The notes beneath the pieces are model-generated. The model did no database searches, was not told the origin of the DNA, and saw nothing but the letters and a program-made list of their open reading frames with translations. 64,000 nt of DNA from an uncultured Prevotella sp. (GTDB taxonomy: Bacteria > Bacteroidota > Bacteroidia > Bacteroidales > Bacteroidaceae). The stretch spans positions 28,534 to 92,533 of the forward strand of contig ONBC01000028.1 of assembly GCA_900315955.1 (NCBI GenBank), read 5' to 3'. Of this stretch, positions 50,797 through 61,400 are shown one piece after another. Each line of letters starts with the position of its first letter. Position 1 is the first letter of the stretch. The translations under genes were made by a program, and so were the position numbers.

Positions 50797-52239
50797 ATGA
50801 ACGACAACATTTTCCATACCAAAGCATTCAAAGAGAACCTCCGGCACTATGAGGAGGCGCTCCAAAACGGGGCCCCCATCTATCTTGAGCCGGAGGAGTT
50901 TACTGATATTGCCGAATACTACCACCTCCACGGCGATCTCAGCAAAGGCATAGAAGCGGCCGACAAGGCGTTGGCCATCTTCCCCGGTGCCACAGAGCCT
51001 TTGGCATTCAAGGCCCGCGTTGCGATCCTCATAGACCACGATGCCGACAAGGCCATGGCCATCGCCGACACGATCTCCGACAAGCAGGATCTCGAATACA
51101 TCTATATCATGGCCGAGATCATGCTCGCCGACAACCGAGCCAACGAAGCCGATGACTATCTGAAAGCACAGGAAAAAACCATCAGCGACGAGGAGCTCGA
51201 CGACTACTATCTCGATGTCGCCTCACTCTTTGCCGACTACGAGGTCTATGACCTGGCGGCTCAGTGGCTCGCGCAAAGCAGCAACACCGACGACAACTAC
51301 TACCTCGAGACAGAAGGACGCGTCATGATCAACGACGGAAAGCTTAAGCAAGCCATCACGCTTTTCAACAAGCTCATCGACAAAGACCCCTACAGCAACA
51401 GCTACTGGGATTGTCTGGCAACGGCTTACTACCTCTCCAACGACTACAGCAAGAGCCGGGAGTCGAGTGACTACGCCCTCGCCATAGAGCCGGAGGACAC
51501 CGACGCCATCCTCAACAAAGCCAACAGCCTCATGATGATTGGTGACAACAAGGGAGCGCGCGAATGCTATATGCACTTCCGGCAACTACAGCCGCAGAGC
51601 GAGATCGGCGACATGGGCCTCGCGGCCATCGACATGAACGAAAACAAGCTCGACGAGGCCATAGGCCACTGGAAGCGCGCGGCACAGCTCTGCGCCCCAC
51701 ACTCGGCAAACATGACGGAGATCTACCGCAACATGTGCCTCGTACTGGCCTCAAAAGGTGACTACGACGAAGCGCTCAATATCATCCAACGATTGGAAGA
51801 GGGAGCCGGAGGAGCTACCGACGACTCGCTCATTCTCAAAGGATACATCTCCCTGCTCGGAAACAACATCGACAAGGCGAAAGCCTGGTTCTCACAAGCA
51901 CTCAAGACCACTGACGACGAGAAGAAGGACAACACGCTCTTCTACATTGCTTACTGCTATTTCGACTGCAACTACATGGAGAAAGCGCACGACTTCTTCC
52001 GATACTTAGCCGACGTAGCCGTAGACAAGACTTTCACCGACCTCTGGGCGTTTCTCACACGCACCGACTATGCCCTCGGCCTGCAGGACGAGTTTCTCGC
52101 GGATCTCAAGAAAGCCGTGAGCCGCAATCCCGCGGCCACCAAGCGCGAGTTCTCCGACTATTTCCCACACGACCTTCCGCTGAGCGACTACTACAAGTAT
52201 GCTACGCAGCATCCCATAAACGCTGCCGATAATAAATAA
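50797..52239 (+). CDS. TPR-repeat protein
   Basis: 480 residues from the ATG at 50797. A GTG at 50782 with AGGGAGG just upstream is an alternative start that would add five residues. No signal peptide. The whole length is helical with TPR-like units (for example IAEYYHLHGDLSKGIEAADK, YYLSNDYSKSRESSDYALAI, GDYDEALNIIQRLEEGAGG, KAKAWFSQALKTTDDEK). Probably a cytoplasmic scaffold; partner unknown. Same strand as glnS and dedA (17-base gap), possibly one operon. Confidence 0.85.
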   Translation: MNDNIFHTKAFKENLRHYEEALQNGAPIYLEPEEFTDIAEYYHLHGDLSKGIEAADKALAIFPGATEPLAFKARVAILIDHDADKAMAIADTISDKQDLEYIYIMAEIMLADNRANEADDYLKAQEKTISDEELDDYYLDVASLFADYEVYDLAAQWLAQSSNTDDNYYLETEGRVMINDGKLKQAITLFNKLIDKDPYSNSYWDCLATAYYLSNDYSKSRESSDYALAIEPEDTDAILNKANSLMMIGDNKGARECYMHFRQLQPQSEIGDMGLAAIDMNENKLDEAIGHWKRAAQLCAPHSANMTEIYRNMCLVLASKGDYDEALNIIQRLEEGAGGATDDSLILKGYISLLGNNIDKAKAWFSQALKTTDDEKKDNTLFYIAYCYFDCNYMEKAHDFFRYLADVAVDKTFTDLWAFLTRTDYALGLQDEFLADLKKAVSRNPAATKREFSDYFPHDLPLSDYYKYATQHPINAADNK

Positions 52240-52256
52240 AGAAAAACAACAGACGC

Positions 52257-52889
52257 ATGGATATATTATCAACGCTGCTCAACAACTTAAACTACTTCAC
52301 GGTGTTCATCCTGATGCTCCTCGAGAGCACCGTCGTACCCGTACCCTCTGAGCTCGTCGTGGCACCCGCCGCCTATCACGCCGCAGGCGGCAACCTCAAT
52401 GCTTTCCTCGTCGTGCTCTTTGCCACGCTTGGGGCTGATATTGGCGCGACAATCAACTACCTCGCCGGTTACTACCTCGGACGGCCAGTCATCTACCGGT
52501 TCGCCAACAGTCGGCTCGGACACCTATGTCTCCTCAACCAGCAGAAAGTAGAGAAGAGTGAGGCTTACTTCAACAATCACGGAAAACTCGCTACAATCAC
52601 CGGACGGCTCATCCCCGGCATCCGCCATCTCATCTCTATACCCGCGGGACTGTCGAAGATGCACTACGGTCATTTTATTCTCTACACCACCATCGGTGCA
52701 GGTGTTTGGAACATGATTCTCGCCGTTCTCGGCTACTACCTCCACTCCATCGTCCCCGAAGAACATCTCAACGACAAGATCATGGAATATGGCGAATACA
52801 TCAAGATCGTTATCATAGCGCTTGTCGTCCTTGCCATCGTCTTCTTCGTTTCCAAGAAATATTTATTAAAACGAAAAGCGCAATCGTAG
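52257..52889 (+). CDS. DedA-family membrane protein
   Basis: 210 residues with four to five hydrophobic segments. The SNARE-associated/VTT motif is clear: GADIGATINYLAGYYLGRP and the re-entrant FxGRxxPGxR-type sequence GRLIPGIRHLISIPAGLSKM. LESTVVPVPSELV is the conserved first motif with its acidic residue. DedA proteins are proton-dependent lipid carriers (for example undecaprenyl-phosphate or phosphatidylethanolamine recycling); the substrate here is not decided. Ends at a bidirectional hairpin. Confidence 0.92.
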   Translation: MDILSTLLNNLNYFTVFILMLLESTVVPVPSELVVAPAAYHAAGGNLNAFLVVLFATLGADIGATINYLAGYYLGRPVIYRFANSRLGHLCLLNQQKVEKSEAYFNNHGKLATITGRLIPGIRHLISIPAGLSKMHYGHFILYTTIGAGVWNMILAVLGYYLHSIVPEEHLNDKIMEYGEYIKIVIIALVVLAIVFFVSKKYLLKRKAQS

Positions 52890-52926
52890 GAGTTGGGAGT
52901 AGAAGCAAGAAACAAGAAATACAGCA

Positions 52927-52951
52927 GTGGCCGCCCCCATGGAGCGGCCAC
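52927..52951. terminator. Hairpin between convergent dedA and redoxin genes
   Basis: GTGGCCGC and GCGGCCAC around a 9-base loop. TTTTAT-rich repeats (TTTTATAGACTCA type, about three copies) follow to 53010. Probably ends both genes. Confidence 0.7.
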
Positions 52952-53009
52952 CTGCATTTTATAGACTCATATATTTTATAGATTCACCTGCATTTTGTAG
53001 ACTCACCTT

Positions 53010-54437
53010 TTATGAATTCTTCTTCGCCATCTCTATCATTGCAGAGAGCTCGGCCACGGCATCCTCGTCGGAGCCGCCGAACCCGGAGATATTGAAGCGA
53101 ATCTTGCCCTGCTTGTCAATGACAAACTTAGCCGGTATGCCATCCACGCCATAGGCAGAGACGGCGTCGTTCTTCTTTGTCTGGGGGTTGACGGTATCCA
53201 TAACGAGATGGAACTCGTCGAAGCCGTGATCGTGGAGATAGGCCTTGGCATCCTTGTTGGCCTGCTCGGCGGTGCCACGCTCCCAGGTGTGGATGAAGAG
53301 GAACACGACATCCGGATCGTTCTTATACTTGTCCACCGTCATCTTCATGGCAGGCAGCGAGCGCTTGCAAGGACCGCACCAGGTAGCCCAGAAGTCGAGG
53401 ACAACAACCTTGCCACGGAGCTTAGAGAGCTGCACGGTGTTGCCGTCGATATCCTTCAGCGTGAAGTCGGGAGCCGGCTTGTCAATCATCTTCTGAGCGA
53501 TTCCCTCTAACATCTTGTCGATTCGCGCAGCATTGATACCTTTGACATAGTCGTCGAAGCCATCGAGGTTGCCGTTGACTTTCTGCCACACGGTCTTCAT
53601 CACATTGTCTGACTCTTTGTCACCATAACCTTCGCGCAACAGATTGTCTGCCCAGGTCCAGGCCTGCATCACGCGGCCATGCTCCACGGCAAGCTTCTGA
53701 TAAGCCGCACTGCCCTCCTTGTCAAAGACCTTGGAGGTGTACAGCTGCCAAGCCTCATCATCCTTGCCGTTTTCCGCAAGCCAGTCGGCATAAGAAGCGT
53801 AAACCTTCGACACAGCCTTGCGTTCATTTTCCTTACCGGCCAAAGACACCTTGTCGGCTATCTCACAACCTTCCTTGAGAATTGCGCCTGCTTCTTCCAT
53901 CATTTCTTTAGAAGCGAGCGCATTGCCAACGGAGTTGCTGGCAATACATTTCCACACATCGTTGTTTATCTTATGCAGATATTCGGTGGCTTTCGCTACG
54001 TTCTTCTCCGAAGCATAAGCCAAAGCCACCTGATAGGCCGCCTCGTCGTACAACTGACTGTTTCCCAACTTCTTGGCTGGGAATTTCTTGATCCACGACT
54101 GGTAGAAATTTTCTTTGTCCTTGGCCCCACTAAGCTCATAGATGCGGCTCATCTCGCGGCTGCGCGCAAATATGCCCTTGGAGAACTTCTTGTTGATAAC
54201 GGCTGACAAAGAGTCGGCAGTATGTGTGTCTCCAGCATAGTAATAGGCATAAAGGATATCCACATAATCTTTCTCTTTCTTAGCCTTTCGCCACATGCCC
54301 GCAAGGTCTTTCTTGAAGGCGGCCAACTGTGCTCCGCCTTCTCCCCGTGCCTTGTTGGCTTTCTCTAATAAAGCATCGTTCTGTGCCCATGCTCCCAACG
54401 ACAGGAGCAAGGCAAACAATAATAAGATCTTTCTCAT
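53010..54437 (-). CDS. Exported thioredoxin-fold protein (TlpA/redoxin type)
   Basis: 475 residues. Signal peptide ILLLFALLLSLGAWAQ. Residues 20-310 are helical with TPR-like pairs. The last 150 form a TlpA-like thioredoxin domain: PAPDFTLKDIDGNTVQLSKL, then VVVLDFWATWCGPCKRSLPA with the active CxxC, and the cis-Pro loop GIPAKFVIDKQGKI. It probably reduces or isomerises thiols of exported proteins. It closes the SusC/SusD gene run and presumably serves the transported ligand or the locus lipoproteins. Confidence 0.88.
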   Translation of the reverse strand: MRKILLLFALLLSLGAWAQNDALLEKANKARGEGGAQLAAFKKDLAGMWRKAKKEKDYVDILYAYYYAGDTHTADSLSAVINKKFSKGIFARSREMSRIYELSGAKDKENFYQSWIKKFPAKKLGNSQLYDEAAYQVALAYASEKNVAKATEYLHKINNDVWKCIASNSVGNALASKEMMEEAGAILKEGCEIADKVSLAGKENERKAVSKVYASYADWLAENGKDDEAWQLYTSKVFDKEGSAAYQKLAVEHGRVMQAWTWADNLLREGYGDKESDNVMKTVWQKVNGNLDGFDDYVKGINAARIDKMLEGIAQKMIDKPAPDFTLKDIDGNTVQLSKLRGKVVVLDFWATWCGPCKRSLPAMKMTVDKYKNDPDVVFLFIHTWERGTAEQANKDAKAYLHDHGFDEFHLVMDTVNPQTKKNDAVSAYGVDGIPAKFVIDKQGKIRFNISGFGGSDEDAVAELSAMIEMAKKNS

Positions 54438-54459
54438 AATATTATGTTTTCAAGAAACG

Positions 54460-56031
54460 TTATTCATCAAGCACCGGCATCAGCACCGCATCAGTGCCCG
54501 TTTTTGACGAAGAGTTGACATATCCGAGGCTCTTCAGCTTGCCTTCACCCGCGAAGTCAAACACGGGAGCTCCGACAGGCTCGCCGCCGATCATCTTATA
54601 GAAATAGAGGTGATAGCCAGTGCCTTTCTGCGTGCCGATGACAAGATAGTCGAATGAAGGTGTCCCGGCATAGTAACGGTTGCTGACGAAGGTGATCGTC
54701 TCATCCGAAGGCAGACCTTGGAGAGTCAGCTCCTTCTCGGCTGTCTCCTGTGCGAGGTTGTAGCTGTAGAGCTTGTTGCCGTCCACTGCATAGCCGATGG
54801 TAGCCGTGAGACTGTTGATGGCTCTCACCGAGGCTTTTGCGAAATGGGTGTCAGCACTGATGGCGCGCACATCCGTGATTGTTGCGCGTGTAAAGCCGAT
54901 GTTGACCGTATAGAGCCATTTCTTTGAGGCGTCGTTCTTGTCTTGAAGAATAAAATAGGAGTCGCCCATTCCTGCTTCACAGTGGCCACAGTCGATACAA
55001 ATGGCATTGGGTACCTCTGCTGAGTAGCCGTCTACGGAAGAGTTGACGGGCATGGAGGCTCCGTTGTAGTCCACAGCCTCTATCGCATGGGTCGCATCCG
55101 ACCAGAAGGCCAACGCGTAGAAGGAGTTGCCGCCACCGGGAGCGACATGCACACTCGCTCCGTCACCACTATTGGCACCGAAGACTCCAGTGCCTCCCAG
55201 CGACGCGGAGCTGCCGGTATAGACACCGTTGCTCGTAACAAGGAAGTTGAAATAGAAGCTCCCTACAACACGATAGACTTTCTCTCCCGGCACTTCATTG
55301 TAGTGGATATTTGCGGGAGTGAGGAAGGCCTGTCCGTCCTGAAGGCTCATAAACTGCATGTTGTCGCTCTCCGTAGTGAGGAGGAGTGAGTTTGTGCCCG
55401 CCTTGTTGTTATTGGCATCGATATAGCCCATATCGTAGGCTACATCCATGGAACGCGGCTTGCCTGCCATAGCCTTGCCCTGGTTGACCGTGAGCAAGTT
55501 GGCAGCCAAAGTCTTCTTCGTGGGGTTGTAAAGGTCAATATCCGTGTTGCCCTCACTGTTCTCCTTGAGAACGTAGAATCCGTTGGCAAGCGCCGACGCT
55601 GTGTTGAGGCTTGTCTTGAAGCTCTGACTGTAACCTGTCGACTTAGAGGTGACGGTGTAGACGAGCGTGTACTGGCCGTCGGGGAGGCTCAGGGCCTCGT
55701 CGAGGTCACGGCTGTGGCTCAACGTATCCGCCTTGGGGTAAGTGTATGTGTTTGTAGAGGCATCATACTCACTGTACTGACCTTTGGACGTGAGATAATA
55801 AATCCACGTATATTCGAGGTCATCATCCGCAAAAGATGAGGAGATCTGCGGATTGATGACGAGCTTGTCCGTACCATGCGTCTCCACTGAATAGCTCTCG
55901 TCGATGCCACTGAGGTTGATAAAAGTCTTTCCCGGTGTGCCATAGTCCGAGTCATCAGAGGTACAGCCCGTGAAGAGGGCGGCGAGCAGCAAGGCCGCCG
56001 CACCCATATATTTGATATTCATCTTGTTCAT
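54460..56031 (-). CDS. PKD-like surface lipoprotein of the SusC/D locus
   Basis: 523 residues from the ATG at 56031 (an alternative ATG at 56022). Lipoprotein signal AAALLLAALFTGCTSDDSD. The N-terminal third has Ig/PKD-like beta strands (DDDLEYTWIYYLTSKGQ, LPDGQYTLVYTVTSKSTGYS); the rest is beta-rich with repeated blades (for example NGVYTGSSASLGGTGVFG, LVIGTQKGTGYHLYFYKM) that could form a propeller. Probably exposed on the cell surface and binding ligand together with SusD. It starts 17 bases after the DUF4843 gene stop. The exact family (PKD-like, DUF4302-related) is not certain. Confidence 0.7.
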   Translation of the reverse strand: MNKMNIKYMGAAALLLAALFTGCTSDDSDYGTPGKTFINLSGIDESYSVETHGTDKLVINPQISSSFADDDLEYTWIYYLTSKGQYSEYDASTNTYTYPKADTLSHSRDLDEALSLPDGQYTLVYTVTSKSTGYSQSFKTSLNTASALANGFYVLKENSEGNTDIDLYNPTKKTLAANLLTVNQGKAMAGKPRSMDVAYDMGYIDANNNKAGTNSLLLTTESDNMQFMSLQDGQAFLTPANIHYNEVPGEKVYRVVGSFYFNFLVTSNGVYTGSSASLGGTGVFGANSGDGASVHVAPGGGNSFYALAFWSDATHAIEAVDYNGASMPVNSSVDGYSAEVPNAICIDCGHCEAGMGDSYFILQDKNDASKKWLYTVNIGFTRATITDVRAISADTHFAKASVRAINSLTATIGYAVDGNKLYSYNLAQETAEKELTLQGLPSDETITFVSNRYYAGTPSFDYLVIGTQKGTGYHLYFYKMIGGEPVGAPVFDFAGEGKLKSLGYVNSSSKTGTDAVLMPVLDE

Positions 56032-56048
56032 AATCGTTAAATTATCGT

Positions 56049-56798
56049 TTACCATCCGAAGGCCACTAACGTGCCGTCAGCTTCCTGCAGGTAAGGCAGC
56101 CCGGCAGCCTGACGCTTGGCATTCTCTTCCTCAAGGGCTTTGTCAAGCTGGCTGATGAGATAGCTGACCATGTTGTAATCGTTCTGAACGCTCAGGATAT
56201 ACTCGTCGTCCCATTTCTTACCCGTGACTTGCATCATGAACCGGTGCTTCACCGGACCCCAGGTTCCGAAATAATAGTTCATGGCGCCTCTCCACTCTGT
56301 AGGTTGCGAGAGTTGACTGGTCATCGTGACGGTCATTGACGACTGCGCCACATAGCCGGTCTGAAAGTCGGCATCCGGCTTGAGCGCGATGTTGAGGTTA
56401 AACGTTGCCGTGTCGAGCGTAGCATCGCGCTTGAGGATGACGGGCACACGAGCAAAGTTCTTTCCTGCGGGGATGACGAGATAAGGCTTCATTGCCGCGT
56501 CGTCGAAAGCCACATAGTGCTGTCCGGGAATGGCATCGTGTCGGCCGGTCATGATCTGCTGGAGCTCGAAAGGACGGTCGCGGTCGGAGAGGTAGCCCAT
56601 GGTGTTGAGCTGAATCCACACCGTGTCCTGCTGTTTGTCGTTGAACGTGAACGAATAGTTGACAAGCCCCGATTTGTACTGACTGTAGTCAAAGTTGAGG
56701 CGCGCCTGATCGTCACTGTATGTCGGCAGATCCTGCTCGCAGGCTCCTAAGGAGAACAGGAGCATGAATGCGCCGACGATATATAATATCTTGTTCAT
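56049..56798 (-). CDS. DUF4843 domain lipoprotein
   Basis: 249 residues. Lipoprotein signal AFMLLFSLGACEQDLPTY. Beta-rich domain with YKSGLVNYSFTFNDKQQDTV, VWIQLNTMGYLSDRDRPFEL and IPAGKNFARVPVILKRDATL, as in DUF4843 proteins that follow SusD genes in Bacteroidota. The C-terminus (YNMVSYLISQLDKALEEENA) is helical. Presumed surface-exposed partner of the SusC/D transporter; ligand unknown. Confidence 0.82.
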   Translation of the reverse strand: MNKILYIVGAFMLLFSLGACEQDLPTYSDDQARLNFDYSQYKSGLVNYSFTFNDKQQDTVWIQLNTMGYLSDRDRPFELQQIMTGRHDAIPGQHYVAFDDAAMKPYLVIPAGKNFARVPVILKRDATLDTATFNLNIALKPDADFQTGYVAQSSMTVTMTSQLSQPTEWRGAMNYYFGTWGPVKHRFMMQVTGKKWDDEYILSVQNDYNMVSYLISQLDKALEEENAKRQAAGLPYLQEADGTLVAFGW

Positions 56799-56839
56799 AT
56801 TAATAGTCGTTTATTTGTCTTGCCGTTTATGTATGTCTC

Positions 56840-58390
56840 TTATTTCGTTGAGCTGTCAGTCGTTGCGTTGGGGTCAAACTCCGTGTTGGGCAACGGCAGC
56901 TCATAGTCAGCCTCCGACATGCCGCCGCCAAGAAGCATCCATTGGACACCCATACGCTTGTAGGCATAAAACGCCTGACCCTCGCCGTAGAACTCACGGG
57001 TGTACTCGTATTCGAGCTCATCCTTCACAGCTTGCAGCGATGTGAAGTTGTCCGTTATATTCACATTGTGCGAGGCCATATAAGTCTTGTACAGACTATT
57101 CGCCTCTGCAAGGTCATCGGTGCTTTCGATGGCGATGAGGTAAAGCTCAGACATGCGGAGCATCGGCATGATCTGAATCTTTGTCAACAGAGTATGGTAG
57201 GATGAGGCATCGCTGTAATCGGAAGTATTGTAATAATACTTGGTCAACGTCGGTCGCGTGATATTGCTGTAGTTGACGGAGCTTCGGTTCCATACATACA
57301 GATAGCGGTTGTCGCTCGTCGTGTTGCGGCCATTGTAGAGCTGCTTGTTGAGCATGTCGGTGGTGATATAGAGCATGCTGTTTTCGTCAACGCGTGTGCC
57401 GCCCCCGAGCGTCGTGAAGGCATAGTCGGCGAGCTTGCGGTTGCTCAGCGCAAAGACACATTCATGGGGCAGGGTGCCGTAAGAGACTATCGTACCATTG
57501 TTGTTCTTTCCGAGGTCAGCTGTCCCCGAAAGCGACATGAACGGCTCACCGTTGACCTTGGCATTGATGACCCCCATAGCCTCCTTGTAGGCTGTGGCAC
57601 GGTCACCGATATAAAGCGCGAGACGTGCCTCCAGTCCCTTCACCGCAAAATAGTTGAGACGGAATTGACGGTAAGTCATGTAGTCATCCTCAAACGCCAC
57701 AGGGTCGCTGCCCTCCTCGTTGAGCGATGAGACACTGTATTTGAGTATCGGATCGGAAATCTTCAGCAGGGAGTCGGCACGGCTCAGATCAGCGCGCAGC
57801 AGCTTCACATAGTCGTCGAAGCCATAGTAAGTGGCTAAGGAATGGATGTCGGCCTGCATGGAGTAAGGGAGCTTGATGCTGTTCTTCGCATTCTGCGGGA
57901 CCTGGCCGAAGAGGCGCAGCACGTCAAACTGACACCAGGCTCTCAGCGCCAAGGCCTCACCCTCCATGACATTGCGTGCATCGGGGTCGGTGATGGCTCC
58001 GTTGTTGACATGTTCCAATATCTTGTTGGCCTGAGCCACGACATTGAAGAGCCCGCCATAGATAGCCTTGATAGCGGCCTCGCTCTCCGGGGCGGTGTAC
58101 ATGTGGTGATAGAAATAATAATCCTCGGGACGTGAGGTCTGTTTCGGTTCAGCCCAGAGGCATGCCAAGTCCTCTATGTCTGTCATCGTAAGCCGCTCGC
58201 CATAGAGATCGGTGCCCGCCATCGTGCTGTAGCAGCCGGCGAGGGCATCCTTGAAACCTTGATAAGATGTGAAGAGGTCTTTCTCACGCTCTTCGCTCTC
58301 CGGCTTCACATCGAGCCAGTCGGAGCAGGACCCCAACACTGTTGCTATTGCCAGGAGCAGGAGCGACCAATGGAAATATCTTGTTTTCAT
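56840..58390 (-). CDS. SusD/RagB-family outer-membrane lipoprotein
   Basis: 516 residues. Lipoprotein signal LLLAIATVLGSCSDWLDVKP, followed by the typical SusD start (EREKDLFTSYQGFKDALAGC). The RagB/SusD fold is supported by EGEALALRAWCQFDVLRLFG, VKGLEARLALYIGDRATAYK and the C-terminal YEYTREFYGEGQAFYAYKRM. It forms the lid over the SusC barrel and helps capture the ligand. It lies 24 bases after susC. Neither sequence nor context shows glycan enzymes, so the cargo may not be a glycan. Confidence 0.93.
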   Translation of the reverse strand: MKTRYFHWSLLLLAIATVLGSCSDWLDVKPESEEREKDLFTSYQGFKDALAGCYSTMAGTDLYGERLTMTDIEDLACLWAEPKQTSRPEDYYFYHHMYTAPESEAAIKAIYGGLFNVVAQANKILEHVNNGAITDPDARNVMEGEALALRAWCQFDVLRLFGQVPQNAKNSIKLPYSMQADIHSLATYYGFDDYVKLLRADLSRADSLLKISDPILKYSVSSLNEEGSDPVAFEDDYMTYRQFRLNYFAVKGLEARLALYIGDRATAYKEAMGVINAKVNGEPFMSLSGTADLGKNNNGTIVSYGTLPHECVFALSNRKLADYAFTTLGGGTRVDENSMLYITTDMLNKQLYNGRNTTSDNRYLYVWNRSSVNYSNITRPTLTKYYYNTSDYSDASSYHTLLTKIQIMPMLRMSELYLIAIESTDDLAEANSLYKTYMASHNVNITDNFTSLQAVKDELEYEYTREFYGEGQAFYAYKRMGVQWMLLGGGMSEADYELPLPNTEFDPNATTDSSTK

Positions 58391-58414
58391 GATGATTCTG
58401 TAATATAATGGATA

Positions 58415-61400
58415 TTAGAAGGTGAGTGTGATGGTGCCCTGGACATTGCGGGCATAAGGATAGCTCGTTCCGCGCTCATATCTCACCGACGACCAGTAGA
58501 AGAGGTCGGAGGCATTGACGGCGAAGACCAGCGACTCCAGCCCCGTGTTGTGGCGCAGCCATTCGTTGTTCCAACGATACTGCAGGCTCATGCTCTGAAG
58601 CTCCAATACGCGGTCGTCGAAGACATAGCGCGAGGTGGCATGAATCGTCGCGTCGGCATCGTTGAAGTTGCGGAAGAACGTCACGTCACCGGGCTTCATC
58701 CAACGGGAGGAGAGCACACGCTCATCGACATTCTGCCGGCCGATGGTTGTACGGCTTACCTCCACACGGTCGCGGAGGGTAGAGTTGTACTGCTTGCCGC
58801 CCCAGTGGTAGCCAAAGGAGACGTTGAACGTGAAGCCGCGCCACATCACCATCGTGCGGAAGTTGCCGCGATACAGAGCCTGCGACGGTCCGAGATACAC
58901 TTTGTCGGAAGCGCTCCAGGTGCTCGTCAGGTTGCCGCTGCGATCATAGAACACTTCCTGACCCGTACTCGGGTCGATACCCGCGGAGCGAACGGCATAG
59001 ATGGCATTCAGCGGACGGCCCTCATAGAAGAGGTTGCTCACGTCAACATCCTGGGCGAGATACTGCTCGTTCTGATTCTTGATGGCATCGGAGAGCTTGA
59101 TGATCTTGTTCGTGTTGTAAACCATCTGTCCACCCACCATCCAGTTGAACTGCTTCTCACTGTCACGGATGATATACGCATTGAGCGAAGCCTCAAAACC
59201 CTGGTTGCGCATCTTGCCCACGTTGGCGGTGTAGGAAGAGAAACCGGAGCTCAGCGGAAGATCCATCGCCGAGAGCAGGTTGCTCGTGGTCTTGTTGTAA
59301 TAGTTGAACTCCGCCATGATACGGTTGTCGAGCACGCCGATCTCCGTGCCGACATTCACCTCCTTGGTCTTCTGCCAGGTGAGGGCAGCGTTGCCGAGCC
59401 CCATCATCGTCGCCGCGGCCCAAGTGAGGTAACGGTTGCCGTTGGAATACTGATAAGTGGTATAGGCATTCTCCGTCGTGAAGTCCTGGGTACCTGTGAC
59501 ACCGTAGGAAGCCTTGAGGCGGAGGTTACTGAAGATATGCTGATTCTTCATGAAATGCTCACGATGGATATTCCAGCCTATACCTGCGCTCCAGAACGGC
59601 GCGAAACGCTTGTCGCTGCCAAACTTTGAGCTGCCGTCGACACGATAGCTCAGGTCGATATAATACCGGTTGTCGTAGGTATAGTTGGCATTGCCCGTCA
59701 GACCCACGAGGCGCGTCGTCGTGCGATCGCCCGTAGGCGTACTGTTGAGCTTATACTGTGAGGCATTGCTGATGAGGCTCAGGTCTGCATTGGAGAAGCC
59801 CTCAGCCGTGAAACTATAGGCATAAGCATTCTCTTGGCTGATCGAATAGTCGACACCTACATACAACTGGTGCTTCTCCGCGAAAGTACGGGTGTAGCTC
59901 GCCGTGACATCAGCGCTCAGCAGATTGTCGTTGCCTGTGCCGTAGGTGTACATACCTTTGCGGAGCTGGCCGCTGGCGGTCTGATATTCAGTGGAGGTGA
60001 AATAAGAATGCTCAGCAGGGAGGAAATAGTCGGAAGAGTTGCGCGTCGTCGTCACACCCAATTTCGCGCGGAGGCGCAGACCTTCAAGAATCTGCCACTC
60101 CACGGAGAAGTTATTGATGAAGGTGAAATACTCACTCTTGTTTATCGTGTTCAACGAAGCGTCGTAGAGGGGGTTGCCGATGAGCGAGGAGCTGTGGGCA
60201 TAGTCGTAGAAAGTCTTTACGAGGTTGCCGTTGGCATCGTAGGGATTGTCGTACGGCTCCATGTTGACATAATCCTGGAAGGAGCCGTATTTGCTCTCTT
60301 TGGCGTGGTTGCTCGTCACACTCGTATAGTTGCGGAAGATGAGGTTGTTGACGCTGTACATCAACGTGATGTCACCGTTGACATTCTTACGGTTGCTGCC
60401 TTTCATGGCTCCCTGCACGTCGTTGTATCCTAAGGAGGCGGCCCAGCGGAAAGCACTGGCCCCACCGTCGAGACGCACATTATAGTTCTGACCCACGCCG
60501 GTACGCACAGGCTTGTGGAGCCAGTCGATATCTACGCCGTTGAGCACATTCTGCAAACGCTCATTATAATAAGAAGCGTACCGGATCTTGTCATCGAGAA
60601 AGTAGGGGTCGTACAAGCCCACAGCCTTCTCCAATTGCAGTTTCTGAGAAGCATTGAGCAGATGGTATGTGCTCAGGTCGGGGATCTCGAGGCTCAGGCC
60701 GGCCTTTGCCGTGACCCGGAGCTTGCCTTCCTTGGGCTGCTTCGTTACCACAACGATGACACCGTTGGCACCGCGCGAGCCGTAGATAGCCGTGGCGGCG
60801 GCATCCTTGAGGATGTTGATGCTCTCAATCTGGTCGTCGTTGTAGTCCATGAGCTTCGTGAGCGTGATCTCAAAGCCGTCGAGGATAATGAGCGGGGTGT
60901 TGACGGTCTGGGCCGCATTCTCGTTAAACTCCTCCACGTTCATGGGCAGCGTCGATGAGCCGCGGATATTGAGATTAGGCAGCACATTGGGGTTGCTGCC
61001 GGCTGCGTTGTTGATGGGAAAGTTGAGAGAGGCATCGACATTCTTCAGGGTCTGCAGGAGGTTCGATCCGCGGTACAACTCGAGTTTCTCCTTGCCCACG
61101 GTCGTCACGGCACCCGTATAGCTCTCCTTGGCCTTGCGGAAGATACCGGTCACCACGACATCTTTCAGTGTCTTGGTGTCCTCTTCCAAGGCGATGGTCA
61201 TCTGCTTCTTCAGCGCCACGGTCTTGGTTTGCATGCCCATATAGCTCACCTGAAGCTGCTGGCCGCCCGTGAGATAATAATCGAAAGAGAAGGCTCCGTT
61301 AATGTCGGTCACAGTCACCACATTACTCCCAAGCACCTTCACCTGTGCGCCGATGACCGGCTCTTTGGTTTTGGCATCATAGACGTATCCGCCAACGGTC